Assembly (NCBI GenBank): GCA_963971535.1
Contig: OZ020598.1
Span: forward strand, 88,302,985 to 88,366,984
DNA length: 64,000 nt
DNA from: Notolepis coatsorum
Taxonomy: Eukaryota > Chordata > Actinopteri > Aulopiformes > Paralepididae
Reading direction: 5' to 3'
Shown: piece after piece, positions 44,679 through 55,537 of the stretch
Layout: every line of letters begins with the position of its first letter
Position numbering within the stretch: the first letter of the stretch is position 1
The notes under the pieces: generated by a model
Databases searched by the model: none
Told to the model about the DNA's origin: nothing
Seen by the model: the letters and a program-made list of their open reading frames with translations, nothing else
Position numbers and translations under genes: made by a program

Positions 44679-45665
44679 GGTTGGTTCTCCATTTCTTTCG
44701 CTCTTCTCTTACGCGTGGCGAAGAGGGGCCTGTTGGGGTGGTCTTTGACCTCCTCGGGATAACCCTGTTGGAAACTGAAACACGGGTACTGCGGTAGTGC
44801 CGCAGGTACGTTTTGGATTTTTTTTCCTGAGGGGTTATGGGACCAACCACCGCATAGGGTAACGACTGGGTGGTTGGTTCTCTGGTGTGTCGGTGCAGTG
44901 TCAACTCCCGGGTTGCCCGGTTGAGTGTGCCCCTGCACGTTCATGACGTCTGCCAATTGTGTCAGCCTTCGCTTTGAGGGAGGTTTGTCATGGTGACGAC
45001 AACGCCAGCATACGCCCCTTCCGCCGGGGCGGCTGTGTTCAGCTGACCCCTCTGGCGCCTGTCTCGTCCGCAGTCTCCAGGCTCGGGTTAACAGCCTGTT
45101 GCCTGGTTTTTTCCCCGGTGCGCTGCCTGCTTCCGTGGTAAGCCTTGTTATTACGGCCGTGCTGACTGCCTGTACTACAGGGTCAGTATGCCAGGCGGTG
45201 TACTATTGGGGGGACAGGGCCCGCTCGGCTGAGGGGCCTTTGTCCGAATACGCTGGCGATGTGGGGGGCGGGGTCACTAGGTCCCCACCTGGTGGGGTCT
45301 TGATGCTGGCATCATGGACTTCTCCGGGCCCCCGTTCCAGGGGGTCCAGTCCCTTTGGTGGGTCTGGGCCTTCCTTTCGCGCTCCGCTGCTACGGCCTTG
45401 CCACGGGGTTGGGTTTGCCCTTGACCCCGTGATTCTGGGGGCAGTAACGAGGTTGTTCCCTCCGTTCGTTCCCGGGTGGCATGCGGGTTGTGCGTGTGTG
45501 TAGTCGTGGGGTCAGGCCACGGTCTGCTCACCCTGTGCGTTGAGTTGCTTGAGTGCCTCTTCGCACGGTCGGGTCCGTCGCCCTCCCGGGAACCTCCAAT
45601 AGGGGGGGTGCCCTCCCTGTTCTGATGGTTGTGGGGGGCCTTCAGCTGGGTGTATTTGTCGGCCG
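44679..45665. other. DIRS interior, GC-rich, no recognised gene
   Basis: Frames such as 45099-45503 show no known motif. Confidence 0.4.
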
Positions 45666-45776
45666 GTGGCTCTCGCTCGGCCTCCCTTGTGCATGAGTGA
45701 CGCCGAGCGAGAGCCACTATGATGCAGAACGTTAGGTTATGAATATAACCAAGTTCTGTTAATAGTGGTGACGCTC
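45666..45776. repeat. DIRS internal complementary region with hairpin
   Basis: 45689-45727 is the inverse of the left end (GAGCGAGAGCCACTATGATGCAG) and 45728-45776 the inverse of the right end (AACGTTAGGTTATGAATA). In DIRS elements this segment guides completion of the circular intermediate. GTGGCTCTCGCTCGGC (45666-45681) and GCCGAGCGAGAGCCAC (45702-45717) form a perfect 16-bp stem. Confidence 0.88.
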
Positions 45777-46021
45777 GGCGTCCGACGCCGCTGCAGCCCT
45801 TGATCTCACCTTGTGGTGAAAGCTTGGGAAGGAGGAGAGCAGATGACCACACACCTGCTTATGAAGGTAAGCTAACGAGGGGTGTGGTCAGACGAATACT
45901 GGGATAAAGGTACATTGTGGAATTTTATTCAGTGCGCGTGCACGTGTGCGAGGACAGTGCATGAGTGACGCAGAGCGTCACCACTATTAACAGAACTTGG
46001 TTATATTCATAACCTAACGTT

Positions 46022-46821
46022 TTATTCTGTATACAATTTGGAACACACAACCACAGCATTGGATCATATAGTGGAATTAGTTTAACAAAGTCTGATAGAA
46101 ATACAAATAATAACAATAAAACATTTACTTATCAAATACATGTAACTTCAAATAAGAAAATACAGTACACAACATTACAAAATATCATAATAACCTCTTC
46201 CCTCTAAAGCCCCATTTTTCATAACAAAAGGCAGCAGGAACATCACTGTCGCCCTGCTGGAATAAATGCTGAATTGCAGGTAGGCCTGAATAAGTATTTA
46301 CTGTGCAAAATAATAACCAAAACCAGATAAACAATATTACACAGAAGACATACCTGTATACAATTTGGAACACACAACCACAGCTTGTAAGGTACAAAAC
46401 AGCATTGGGTCATCTCCTGTTCAGACACAGCATGTTCCATGTTAGTGAGCTGTTATTTAACACAACAGCTAGCTTAGCATGCTAATCGTTTTTTGTAACC
46501 ATGAACCAAGCAATTCCATGAACCAAAATATAAAACGAGTGTTACTAGACAATAAATATGAAACACAAGTGCATATTTGGCCACTAACAGGGTTTTTGAT
46601 GAAGCACAGATAATGTTAATTAAGTATTCTAAGTCTGAGAAGACAGAAAACCATCTTACCATCAGCAAGGTATTCATGTGTGCTGAGGACCCACAATGCA
46701 ACACAACAATTTCAAAGTAAAATGCATCACATACTAAACGAAATAAAATATAAATAGCCATGGCTGTGTACCAAGTTTAACATAATTGAACTATAATAAA
46801 GTATTTGTTAACACTGTTACA
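46022..46821 (-). repeat. Left LTR of the reverse Gypsy, main part
   Basis: Continues from 40256-40337 after the DIRS insertion and ends ACTGTTACA. It matches 53768-54640 except for a deletion after CACAACCACAGC. Confidence 0.88.
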
Positions 46822-47249
46822 TACACCCACCTTAAATTATGGTAAACTCTTGTACAAATCTCAAGAGTCATCAAACCAAACAAAAAACAATATCTTAACC
46901 ACTCAAAAAAATGAATGAAACCAGAGCGCTGACATATTACACAGTCAATACAAAATTCTCCCATAGGGAGTGCAAAAGAATAGGGTGGTACCAAACCCCA
47001 CACTTCTCACAGACCAATAGAAGATGTTTACACCTCCTGAACATCTCTTCTCACCTAGCTCTCATTGCACACTTAACAAAAATGACAAACCACTCCCTCA
47101 ATCAAGGCTTATCAGAAACTTAGACTTCAAAGAAAAACTGAAAAAAAAACTCTTGGTCATTTAGATCACAAACATGCTCCTGAGGAGATTCAAAACAGAA
47201 CCAGAAACAGGTGAGGTATCCTCAACCTCTTGTGTCAACATCTCACAAA
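46822..47249 (-). other. Gypsy 3' untranslated region
   Basis: Lies between the pol stop and the LTR. A purine-rich AAGGTGGGTGTA on the minus strand abuts the LTR and may be the polypurine tract. Confidence 0.55.
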
Positions 47250-50200
47250 TCAATCTGTTAGGAGGTCTGACATGTCTCCCAAACCTGGAGTGACCGCACC
47301 AGTTTGACCTGCACTTAAACTCTGAGGCTGTTTAGAAACAACAGTATCCTGGTTAACATCATCTGACAGATCTAAGTGAGACACACTGACTGAGTCTGGA
47401 TCAGGTGAGCGAGCTAAAATGACAGGGGAAGGGGCTGTCTCAGGAGCTGCACTGACAGGGGCTGAATCAGGGATAGGGACTGCACCGGCGAGGACAGGGT
47501 CAGAGGAAGGGACTGCATTTGTAAGGACAGGTTCGGGGGAGGGGACTGCATTTATAAGGACAGGTTCGGGGGAGGGGACTGCATTGGTAGGGACAGGTTC
47601 GGGGGAGGGGACTGCATTTGTAAGGACAGGTTCGGGGGAGGGGACTGCATTGGTAGGGATAGGTTCAGGGGAAGGGACTGCATTTGTAAGGACAGGTTCG
47701 GGGGAGGGGACTGCATTGGTAGGGACAGGTTCAGGGGAAGGGACTGCATTTGTAAGGACAGGTTCGGGGGAGGGGACTGCATTGGTAGGGACAGGTTCAG
47801 ATCCATCAGGTGTATCGGCCAAGTCACCAGGTAGGGAATCACTTCCTGCAGCTGGGTCCTCAATCTCAGGAGTATTCATGAGCCAGTCCATAGTCTGGAC
47901 ATTACGATCCACACCGCCAACTGCCACTGACTCCTGGCCACTTCCATCAGCCACAACACTGAGATCCGATCCCACAAGGGAGACTGGAGTCTCATCCTCA
48001 TCCAAGTTAAGGAAGTCGACTGGGAGAAGAAGGTTCCTGTGCACAACTTTCTCCTTGCCAGTTTGGGTGTCTTTTATCCTGTACACGTTGATGTCAGGCC
48101 TCACTGACACAACATCATAAGGAGCTGAGTCCCATCTGTCAGAGAGCTTCCTCTTGCCTTTCTCACCACGAGTGGCCAGCAACACACGATCGCCCACAGC
48201 CAACGAAGAGCCTTTGACTCGACGGTTGTAGAGTCTGGCATGACGTGCTTGTTCTTGGAGGCTGTGTCTTCGGGCAATCTCTGCGGCTGCACACAAGTCT
48301 TGCTTCAAGCGAGTAACAAACTCATTACGGCTGACTACCTTGTCATCCCGGCGGACATGTTGGAACATGATGTCAATGGGGAGGCGCGGGACTCGCCCGA
48401 ACATCAGGAAGAAGGGGGCAAAGCCAGTGGTCTCGTGCACGGTACAGTTGTAGCAGAAGGTCAATGTCTGCAGCATCTGTGGCCATCTGGCTTTTGCAGT
48501 AGGGGGCAGGACTCTCACCATGTTCCCCAGTGTCCTGTTGAAACGTTCTACAACACCATTACCCATTGGGTGGTATGGGGTGGTGCGTGACTTGTGAACT
48601 CCCGCCATCTCTAGAAGTTCTTTCATAAGCTTGCTCCCGAAGTTGGCACCCTGGTCTGAGTGTATTCTTTGGGGAAAGCCATAAATACAAAAGAAGTCAT
48701 CCCACAACCGCCGGGCAACTTGTTTCGCAGACTGATTTCGGCAGGGAAAGGCATGTGCCATTTTGTCTTCTGTCTTCTTGTCAGTCAGTTCGGCAGACCA
48801 GAAATCGATACACACTAATTCCATTGGTGCAGATGTCTGAATGTTCTCAAGGGGTGCACGGGCCTCAGGCTCAGGTGTTTTGCCAACAACACATCTCTCA
48901 CATCGGCGTACATGGCTGGCCATGTCGTTTTCCATTCCAATCCAGAAGAACCGTTCCCTGGCAAGGGAGAGGGTTCGTGCACGGCCCTGATGACCAGCAT
49001 TATCGTGGACGCCGAGGAGAACTTGATGCTTGAGGCTATCTGGCACAACAAACTGAAAGAGCTTCTTGTCAAGTCTGAAGTCTTTTTTCACCCTGTACAG
49101 GATCCCATCTTGTACCCGCAGCTTCTTCCAGTGTCTGAGGAGCTTGTTGACACAGCCAGGTTCAGACGCTGTTTCCCGCCTGGTAGCTCTCCTATGCCGC
49201 TGCATATAGAACATGACTCGGCTTATTGTGGCATCCTGCTCCTGAAGACTCAAGATACGGCTCTGGGGAATAACAGTGGAAGCGTCTTCTCCAGGTAACT
49301 GGGGCAACGGTGGACTAGCACCGAGCAGACTGGTCATTCCACTGTCACTATGGGCAATCAGCACCGCTGACACCTCTTCAGGGCTGATGGAGCCCTCCAC
49401 AGATTGAGAGACAGCTTCAGCATTTGAATCAGATGATCCTGGTTCCACTTCTAGAACAGCCTGACAGTTGTTTGTCAGCCGGAAGGCGTCCTGTACTGTA
49501 CCTCTGACAACACCATTGACTTCATCCAACAGTGCAATGTAAGGCTCTTTCATCAGACGGTGACTGATACATGACTGAACGAATGGCTCACGGCTGAGCG
49601 CATCGGCGACAATGTTCTTAACACCTGGGACATACTTCAGATCAAAGTCGAAAGCTGCAAGCTTAGCCACCCATCTTTGTTCACATGCATCCAAGCGAGG
49701 CTTCGTTAGGATGTAGGACAGCGGGTTATTATCTGTCCAGGCAGTAAAGTGTCTCCCCTTCAGCCAGTGGCCAAACTTTTCACAAATGGCCCACTTCAAT
49801 GCCAGGAATTCCAGCCTGTGCGCTGGGTAGTTCATCTGTGACCGGGACAGTGTCTTGCTAGCGAAGGCGACAGGTCGAGCGATCGTTTCACCTGGTGGCA
49901 CTTGAGACAGGACGGCGCCAATGCCATCGAATGACGCATCGACAGCAAGAATGAAGGGCTCACTGAAGTCAGGGTGGGTTAAGGTGACACCATAGGCTAG
50001 TTCACTCTTCAGAGTCTGGAATGAGTCTTTGCATGCGTCAGTCCAGTCGCTCGCCGTAAGCACTGGTGGAGCAGATAATTGTTTCTTGCCCATCCTGCTC
50101 TTCATGGTCTTACGCTGCACCTGCCTTCCAGAGAGGAGCCTGAACAAGGGCTTAGCTTTTGCAGAGCAATCAGCAATGAAGTGCTGATAATAGAAAATTA

Positions 50201-51063
50201 GGCCCAGGAAGGACCTTATCTTCTTCCAGGAAGGAGTGACGCCATCGCTCTCCATCAGGTCAGCCTCTCCCACATCCGTGATGGCCCTCATCTTGTCAGG
50301 ATCCTTCATCACCCCATCTCCACAGATGACATGTCCCAGAAACTTTACTGACCTCCGCAAGAGATGACACTTCTTGGGGGCTAGCTTGAGCTTATGATTC
50401 CTCAGGCGGGAGAACACCATCTCCAGACGCTCAAGAGCCAGCTGCTCGGTGGGGGCAAAGACCATCAGGTCATCAAGATAACAGAGCAGACTGGTGAAGT
50501 TCTGATCCCCGAAGATTGACATCATCATTCGCATGAATGTTGCAGGACTGTTGGACAGACCTTGCGGCATCCTGTTGTACTCGTGGAGGCCGAAGGGTGA
50601 AGAGAAGGCTGTGTACTTCTTGTGCTCCTCATAGAGGGGTACATTATAGAAGCCAGACGTTAAGTCCATGGTGGAGAAGAAGACATTTCCTCCAAGCGCA
50701 GCGAGAGTATCTGCCTGGTGAGGCAGTGGGTGCGCGTCTTTCACAGTCTTTGCATTGAGGCTCCTGAAGTCAGTACAGATGCGGAGACTGCCATCTTTTT
50801 TCCACACTAAGACCAGAGGCGATGCATACTCACTGTGTGATTTTCGGATAATTCCCCTCTCCTACATGTCATTGAGAGCAGTCCTTAGCGTCTCATACTG
50901 GCTGGGCGGTCCCCGACGATAGGGTAGGCGAAACGGCCTCTCATCCACAAGGCTTATCTTGTGGACAAAGTCTGTAGCCTCCCCACAGTCCATCTTGTCT
51001 CTTGAGAAGACACACTCGTAGCTCTCAACAAGTCGCAGCAGTCTGTCTTTCCACAGGTCTGAC
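47250..51063 (-). pseudogene. Gypsy pol: RT, RNase H, integrase
   Basis: The minus-strand frame is broken once, by TAG at 50862-50864. Before it are the pre-RT residues (FRLPYRRGPPSQYETL). After it come RT (TDFRSLNAKTV, MPQGLSNSP, CYLDDLMVF near 50475), RNase H (LAVDASFDGIGAVLS, AWTDNNPLSYIL), the integrase HHCC finger (near 48870-48990) and the integrase core. D to D spacing in the core is 50 residues, shorter than the usual 55-60, because the stretch after the first Asp looks shortened. D to E spacing is the expected 35 (HSDQG, GNGVVERFN). The C-terminal tail carries an 11-residue repeat (EPVPTNAVPSP and variants, nt 47480-47800). No chromodomain was seen. The stop and shortened core make it inactive. 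Confidence 0.9.
47480..47800. repeat. 33-bp coding minisatellite in Gypsy pol tail
   Basis: About nine to ten 33-bp units, mostly alternating between two variants (TNAVPSPEPVP and TNAVPSPEPVL), which suggests growth by a 66-bp double unit. Confidence 0.9.
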
Positions 51064-51066
51064 ACC

Positions 51067-53020
51067 TCAGGCATTCAGGTCCAGCTTGTTCAGAGCATCT
51101 TCCACCTGTTCAGGAGACCTTGTTGCCACTGGATGCTGTGAGACACTCTGCATATTGATAGAGATCTTATCAGGTGGGGACAACTCCTCGACTGCAACAC
51201 ACAGGGAGACATCCGCAATCTTGCTGTTCCTCTTCAGGGTCATTGTCTTAGTGCTAGGATTTATCAACTTCACGGGCACCCACCTGTTCCCCCACAGGGG
51301 TGATATGACACGGCCCACCAACACATTCCTGGGCCTAGATCTTGACTGGGTTGCCTCAACAATTACTGTGCTTCCCACTGATATGGGTGCAGAAGCAGGC
51401 AGCTTGCCCCAAACAAGGTGTTCACACAACGGCTCAAGTGTGACACTCTGTCTCAGCTTTACAGTGCCGATCTTGTCTGGCATGGGACCTCCCTTCCACT
51501 TCTCAGAGTTGGATAGCAGGGACAAGAACTGGTAGCACTCACCACCTGCAACTAGAGCTGCCGCGGTATTGATGTTTTCCTTACCGCACACATTTGCAAA
51601 ATATTTCCTACCGCCGCGGTTATTACCGCACGCACAAAAAAAAAAAAATTTGAATGCATTTTTTTTTTTTAGTAGTAGTCTACTCTTTATAGCATATAGC
51701 CTGCCTCTAGTCTAAATGTCTATCTTTAGAGGATGACTTTGCAGCATGAATATTGTTTGGGATTCGGCAAGCACGCATTAGTTATTGAAAGTGAAACACG
51801 GATTCGAAGTTTCCCCTCTGGTCGTGCGCAGTTCACTCGGTGTCGCGGGCAGGGGTGGTTACCCCCCCGACCCTTTCTTATTATTATTACTATAAAGTTA
51901 CTACTTTATAATAAAGGCATTCGTTTTGTGGCATTAACATTATATAGTTATACGTTCAATAACATCAGCGTATTTACCGGACCATTAGCAAGGCAAGCAA
52001 TACTCTATTCATATCTCAGTTCCTTTCTTTGCTCAGAGCGTGCTGAGTTGTCCCATTCTGCGGTCTGTTAATAAAGTTTTCAATCAGACAAGTGTATAGA
52101 ACGAAGGGCTTTTATTATAACATTCGTTGCAGACAGTAAAATCATCATGTCTCGTTTAGTACTCCTGAAGAGCGATGGTAGTCCACTCCGGCGGAGAGTT
52201 AAAGCTAACGTTATTAGCCGTGTTGTGATGAGCTGACATTCAGGACGTAAAAAACGTGTGACGCGTCTCTCTTCTGACCAATCAGTGGTCTGCAATGTTT
52301 CACGTGACTTTTCTGGTACCCAATAGGGTCGCTTGGAACCTCGATAGAGAAGTAGGGTATATCTGCAGAGCCGCAAGCCCAACGAGAGGAGGGTAATTTA
52401 TTATTATTATTATAAAAAACAGCGGTGACGCGGTATTCAGCCTACTCTGCGGTGGCCGTGATGTAACAGCGATACCGCGGTAATGCGGTAATCGCGGCAG
52501 CTCTACCTGCAACATCAACTGGTGAAGCTAAAAGACTCCAGTAGTTATCAGAACTCTTCATCTGACGTATAAGCACCTTAATGGCATTGCTGCCAACAAT
52601 CATGTCGTCTGTTTGCCCAGGGATGACCAACATTGGGATAAGCAGCTTGAAACCGTAGATGGTCACTTCCAAATCATAGACTGCTGTTGGAGTGACACGG
52701 TGACCCCCAGCACCAATTACAACAATGTCATCAGCAGGACTTCTCTTAGTGTCAGGGCATCGTTGCATAAGGCGCGCTGCAGCAGCCTCGCTCAATGAGC
52801 ATGCCATGGAGCCGCTGTCAATCATGGCTTTCAGATCGACTTTACCAGCAGCACGGACATCAGTATAGAACAAGCTGTCAGCTCTCTGAAGCCTGTGTGT
52901 CAACTGGAATATGACAGTCTTCCCAGAGGGTGTGACAGGACCGAGAGAGTCATACAAGGATTCTAAATCATCGTCATCACAGTAGGGAGGGTCACTATCA
53001 TGATCCACACTGTCCCCCAT
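51067..53020 (-). pseudogene. Gypsy protease and pre-RT region, split by a hAT
   Basis: The upstream part (53020-52514) holds the aspartic protease (AMIDSGSMACSLSE, near 52803-52830). The downstream part (51544-51067) continues with GGECYQFLSLLSNSEKW and ends at a TGA overlapping the pol frame. Removing the 953-bp hAT and one 8-bp TSD copy gives a distance divisible by three, so the reading frame was open when the hAT arrived. At 51067-51074 the frame shifts by one relative to pol, either a natural frameshift site or a mutation. Confidence 0.85.
51553..52505. mobile_element. Non-autonomous hAT in the Gypsy protease region
   Basis: The ends are TAGAGCTGCCGCGGTA and, inverted, TAGAGCTGCCGCGATTA. 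A perfect TSD CCTGCAAC flanks it (51545-51552 and 52506-52513). It contains no transposase. TCTGTTAATAAAGTT near 52067 also occurs near 3197. Confidence 0.93.
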
Positions 53021-53033
53021 TAAGTGTGGATCT

Positions 53034-53676
53034 TTCAGTTTCCCGGCTGCTGACTGTAGTTTGGCGCCGTGCTATTAGGGCAATCACGTCTGGAATGGTC
53101 TGGTGAGTGGCATTGGAAGCAGAGCCTACGGTCACGGCAGTGGGTGAATGCAGAATGTGCAGCGTCTTGACAAACAGAACAAGGCATGTTATTCAAACCT
53201 TCAACCCTGGGGAACTGTGGGCCAGACTGTCTGGTTGAACATGCTGATAAGGCGGTTCAGGGCATCAGGGTCCGTGGCCTGCGGCTGCAGTGGGCTCGGT
53301 CCCTCAGCATGGAGCGCAGTGGCAGGGACAGCAGCAAGAGCATTTACTGACACTCTTTCCTTGGGAGCTCTGCTTGTCGTCGACGATATCCCAGAATGGT
53401 ACTCATTCAGAATATCTTGAACTTCATGAGCTGACCACCTGTCCATTGTTTTTGACCTGAAGGTCATAGCAAGCTCAGTGGAGGGGCAGTTCTTTACAAA
53501 CATACGTGTCACTTCAGTGCCAGGGCTGTCTAGTGTCTTGCCTTGTTCCTTCAGACGCTCAGTGGCTAGGTCAACAGCACGGTTCAGCCTGAGCCAGTAG
53601 TCAAATGCATCTTCACCCTTCTCAGGAAGAGTGGTGTAGAAGTCTGCTAACGGGAGCGATGAGCATGTGGCAGAAT
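53034..53676 (-). pseudogene. Gypsy gag, N-terminally truncated
   Basis: Directly after the primer site the frame enters in the middle of gag (LPEKGEDAFDYWLRLNRAVD) and continues to 53201. The zinc knuckle (CFQCHSPDHSRRDC, near 53095) is in another frame and ends with TGA at about 53033, so at least one frameshift lies between. The matrix and front half of capsid are missing. Confidence 0.8.
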
Positions 53677-53693
53677 CCGGGTCACGGCACCAA
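53677..53693 (-). promoter_or_regulatory. Gypsy primer-binding site
   Basis: On the minus strand TTGGTGCCGTGACCCGG abuts the LTR end TCACA, as expected for tRNA-primed minus-strand synthesis. Confidence 0.75.
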
Positions 53694-54873
53694 TGTGACC
53701 TCTCCTATTCTGTCCTGCCTGCTGTCTCATCCAGAATCGACACGGAATCAGGTGCTGGAGCAGTAGAGTGTGGTTTTATTCTGTATACAATTTGGAACAC
53801 ACAACCACAGCTTGTAAGGTACAAAACAGCATTGGGTCATCTCCATCAGCAAGGTATTCATGTGTGCTTACAGACTTGGATCAAACATGGATCATATAGT
53901 GGAATTAGTTTAACAAAGTCTGATAGAAATACAAATAATAACAATAAAACATTTACTTATAAAATACATGTAACTTCAAATAAGAAAATACAGTACACAA
54001 CATTACAAAATATCATAATAACCTCTTCCCTCTAAAGCCCCATTTTTCATAACAAAAGGCAGCAGGAACATCACTGTCGCCCTGCTGGAATAAATGCTGA
54101 ATTGCAGGTAGGCCTGAATAAGTATTTACTGTGCAAAATAATAACCAAAACCAGATAAACAATATTACACAGAAGACATACCTGTATACAATTTGGAACA
54201 CACAACCACAGCTTGTAAGGTACAAAACAGCATTGGGTCATCTCCTGTTCAGACACAGCATGTTCCATGTTAGTGAGCTGTTATTTAACACAACAGCTAG
54301 CTTAGCATGCTAATCGTTTTTTGTAACCATGAACCAAGCAATTCCATGAACCAAAATATAAAACGAGTGTTACTAGACAATAAATATGAAACACAAGTGC
54401 ATATTTGGCCACTAACAGGGTTTTTGATGAAGCACAGATAATGTTAATTAAGTATTCTAAGTCTGAGCAGATAGAAAACCATCTTACCATCAGCAAGGTA
54501 TTCATGTGTGCTGAGGACCCACAATGCAACACAACAATTTCAAAGTAAAATGCATCACATACAAAACGAAATAAAATATAAATAGCCATGGCTGTGTCCC
54601 AAGTTTAACATAATTGAACTATAATAAAGTATTTGTTAACACTGTATGTAACGGATGGTATCGTGAAGCGTATAGTCAAGAAGGGCTGGGGTGAGTAGCG
54701 GTGCTATGGGTTAAACTCACTCTCACATCCTCAAAGACAGATAGACACGTTGCGAAGTAGTGAATTCACCTCTTGGTATAGCGGTCTGTGTTGCTGCCCG
54801 CGGTGTGGGAGACCGGGGTTCAACTCCCACTCTGGGCATTGAAGTTTGAGGTGATGTTGTCACAACTGTTACA
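53694..54873 (-). repeat. Right LTR of the reverse Gypsy
   Basis: Carries the uninterrupted version of the DIRS target site. Its own last nine bases are displaced by the insertion at 54646-54864. Confidence 0.88.
54646..54864 (+). mobile_element. tRNA-like 219-bp insertion in the LTR
   Basis: ACTGT stands on both sides (54641-54645 and 54865-54869), and the left LTR shows the joined sequence. It contains a Pol III A-box-like TGGTATAGCGG and B-box-like GGTTCAACTCC 30-35 bases apart, so it is tRNA-related. There is no tail of simple repeats, and it reads ATGTAAC at the start with GTTACAT straddling the other junction. The insertion class is uncertain. Confidence 0.6.
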
Positions 54874-54879
54874 TATATA

Positions 54880-55334
54880 TAAAGAAATGCCCACTTGCGG
54901 TCATAAGCAGTAGGCTATCGGTAATTTTTTTTAAGCTGATTTAAGAAACAGGCCTGCTCAACAGCACAGTATGAAAGCTCCTCGTAGAGAATCATTACAT
55001 TCAGTAGAACACATTTTACTGAAATTCTGAGCAGTGGTTTATATTCATAGCTTAGTAATAAAGCAGCGCTGACACGGCTCTGTCGAAGACCAAACACACA
55101 CACAACACAAAAGACACGGACAGTTGCAAAAATAGACCAGCTTTATTTGTTCGATGTGAGTTCATAGGATAGTAGAGATCCAGGGATGAATCACATACTT
55201 GACCCGCCATTAAGTAAAACCACTACAATTCAGGTGATGCAACACAGCACTTGGGATTAAACAACGGCACTCGTGTATCAAATCCAGCACTGCACTCAAT
55301 ACACACTCAGCGCATGCACAGCAAGCCCCGGAAA
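54880..55334. other. No gene seen; dispersed repeat fragment
   Basis: TATGAAAGCTCCTCGTAGAG near 54970 matches 26030. No coding region. Confidence 0.4.
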
Positions 55335-55537
55335 CTCACACTAGTAATAATAATAATAAATTGTATTTGTAGTGCACTTTTCGTTCACTAGGATACCAAA
55401 GTGCTACAGGGTTAAAACATAGTTAAAAAATAATTATTAATAATAAAATAAAATACAAATAAAACAGTTAAAAACATAGTATAAACAGAAAATTTCAAAC
55501 AACAGCACAAGAACAAATTTAATCACAAGAAATAGCT

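Larger units (their letters stand above)
40338..46021 (+). mobile_element. DIRS-type (tyrosine-recombinase class) retroelement, non-autonomous
   Basis: The termini are CTGCATCATAG and CATAACCTAACGTT. The right LTR of the host Gypsy shows the intact target (GTGTGGTTTTATTCTG near 53768), so the insertion made no TSD, as expected for DIRS. Inverted terminal repeats of about 140 bp (40361-40503 and 45835-45975) share GCACTGTCCTCGCACACGTG. An internal complementary region at 45689-45776 is the reverse complement of the two element ends joined together, the defining DIRS feature. Only a gag-like ORF was recognised; RT/RNase H and the tyrosine recombinase were not found. A solo LTR and a 5S-like segment lie inside. 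Confidence 0.87.
40256..54873 (-). mobile_element. Ty3/Gypsy retrotransposon (reverse) with three later insertions
   Basis: On the plus strand it starts TGTGACCTCTCC and ends AACACTGTTACA, flanked by TATATA (40250-40255 and 54874-54879). The left LTR is 40256-40337 plus 46022-46821, split by a DIRS element. The right LTR is 53694-54873, holding a 219-bp insertion. A hAT splits the protease region. The LTRs also differ by an indel of about 100 bp (the left lacks part of 53810-53885). Pol lies at 47250-51063. Gag is truncated and frameshifted, so this copy is inactive. Confidence 0.9.

Noticed and set aside
44162-44797. 211-codon frame in the DIRS interior
   Set aside because: Passes through the 5S-like segment and has no recognisable domain; frame openness is likely chance in GC-rich DNA.
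54770-54840. Functional tRNA gene
   Set aside because: A- and B-box-like motifs are present, but I could not pair an acceptor stem, and the segment sits inside a recent insertion.
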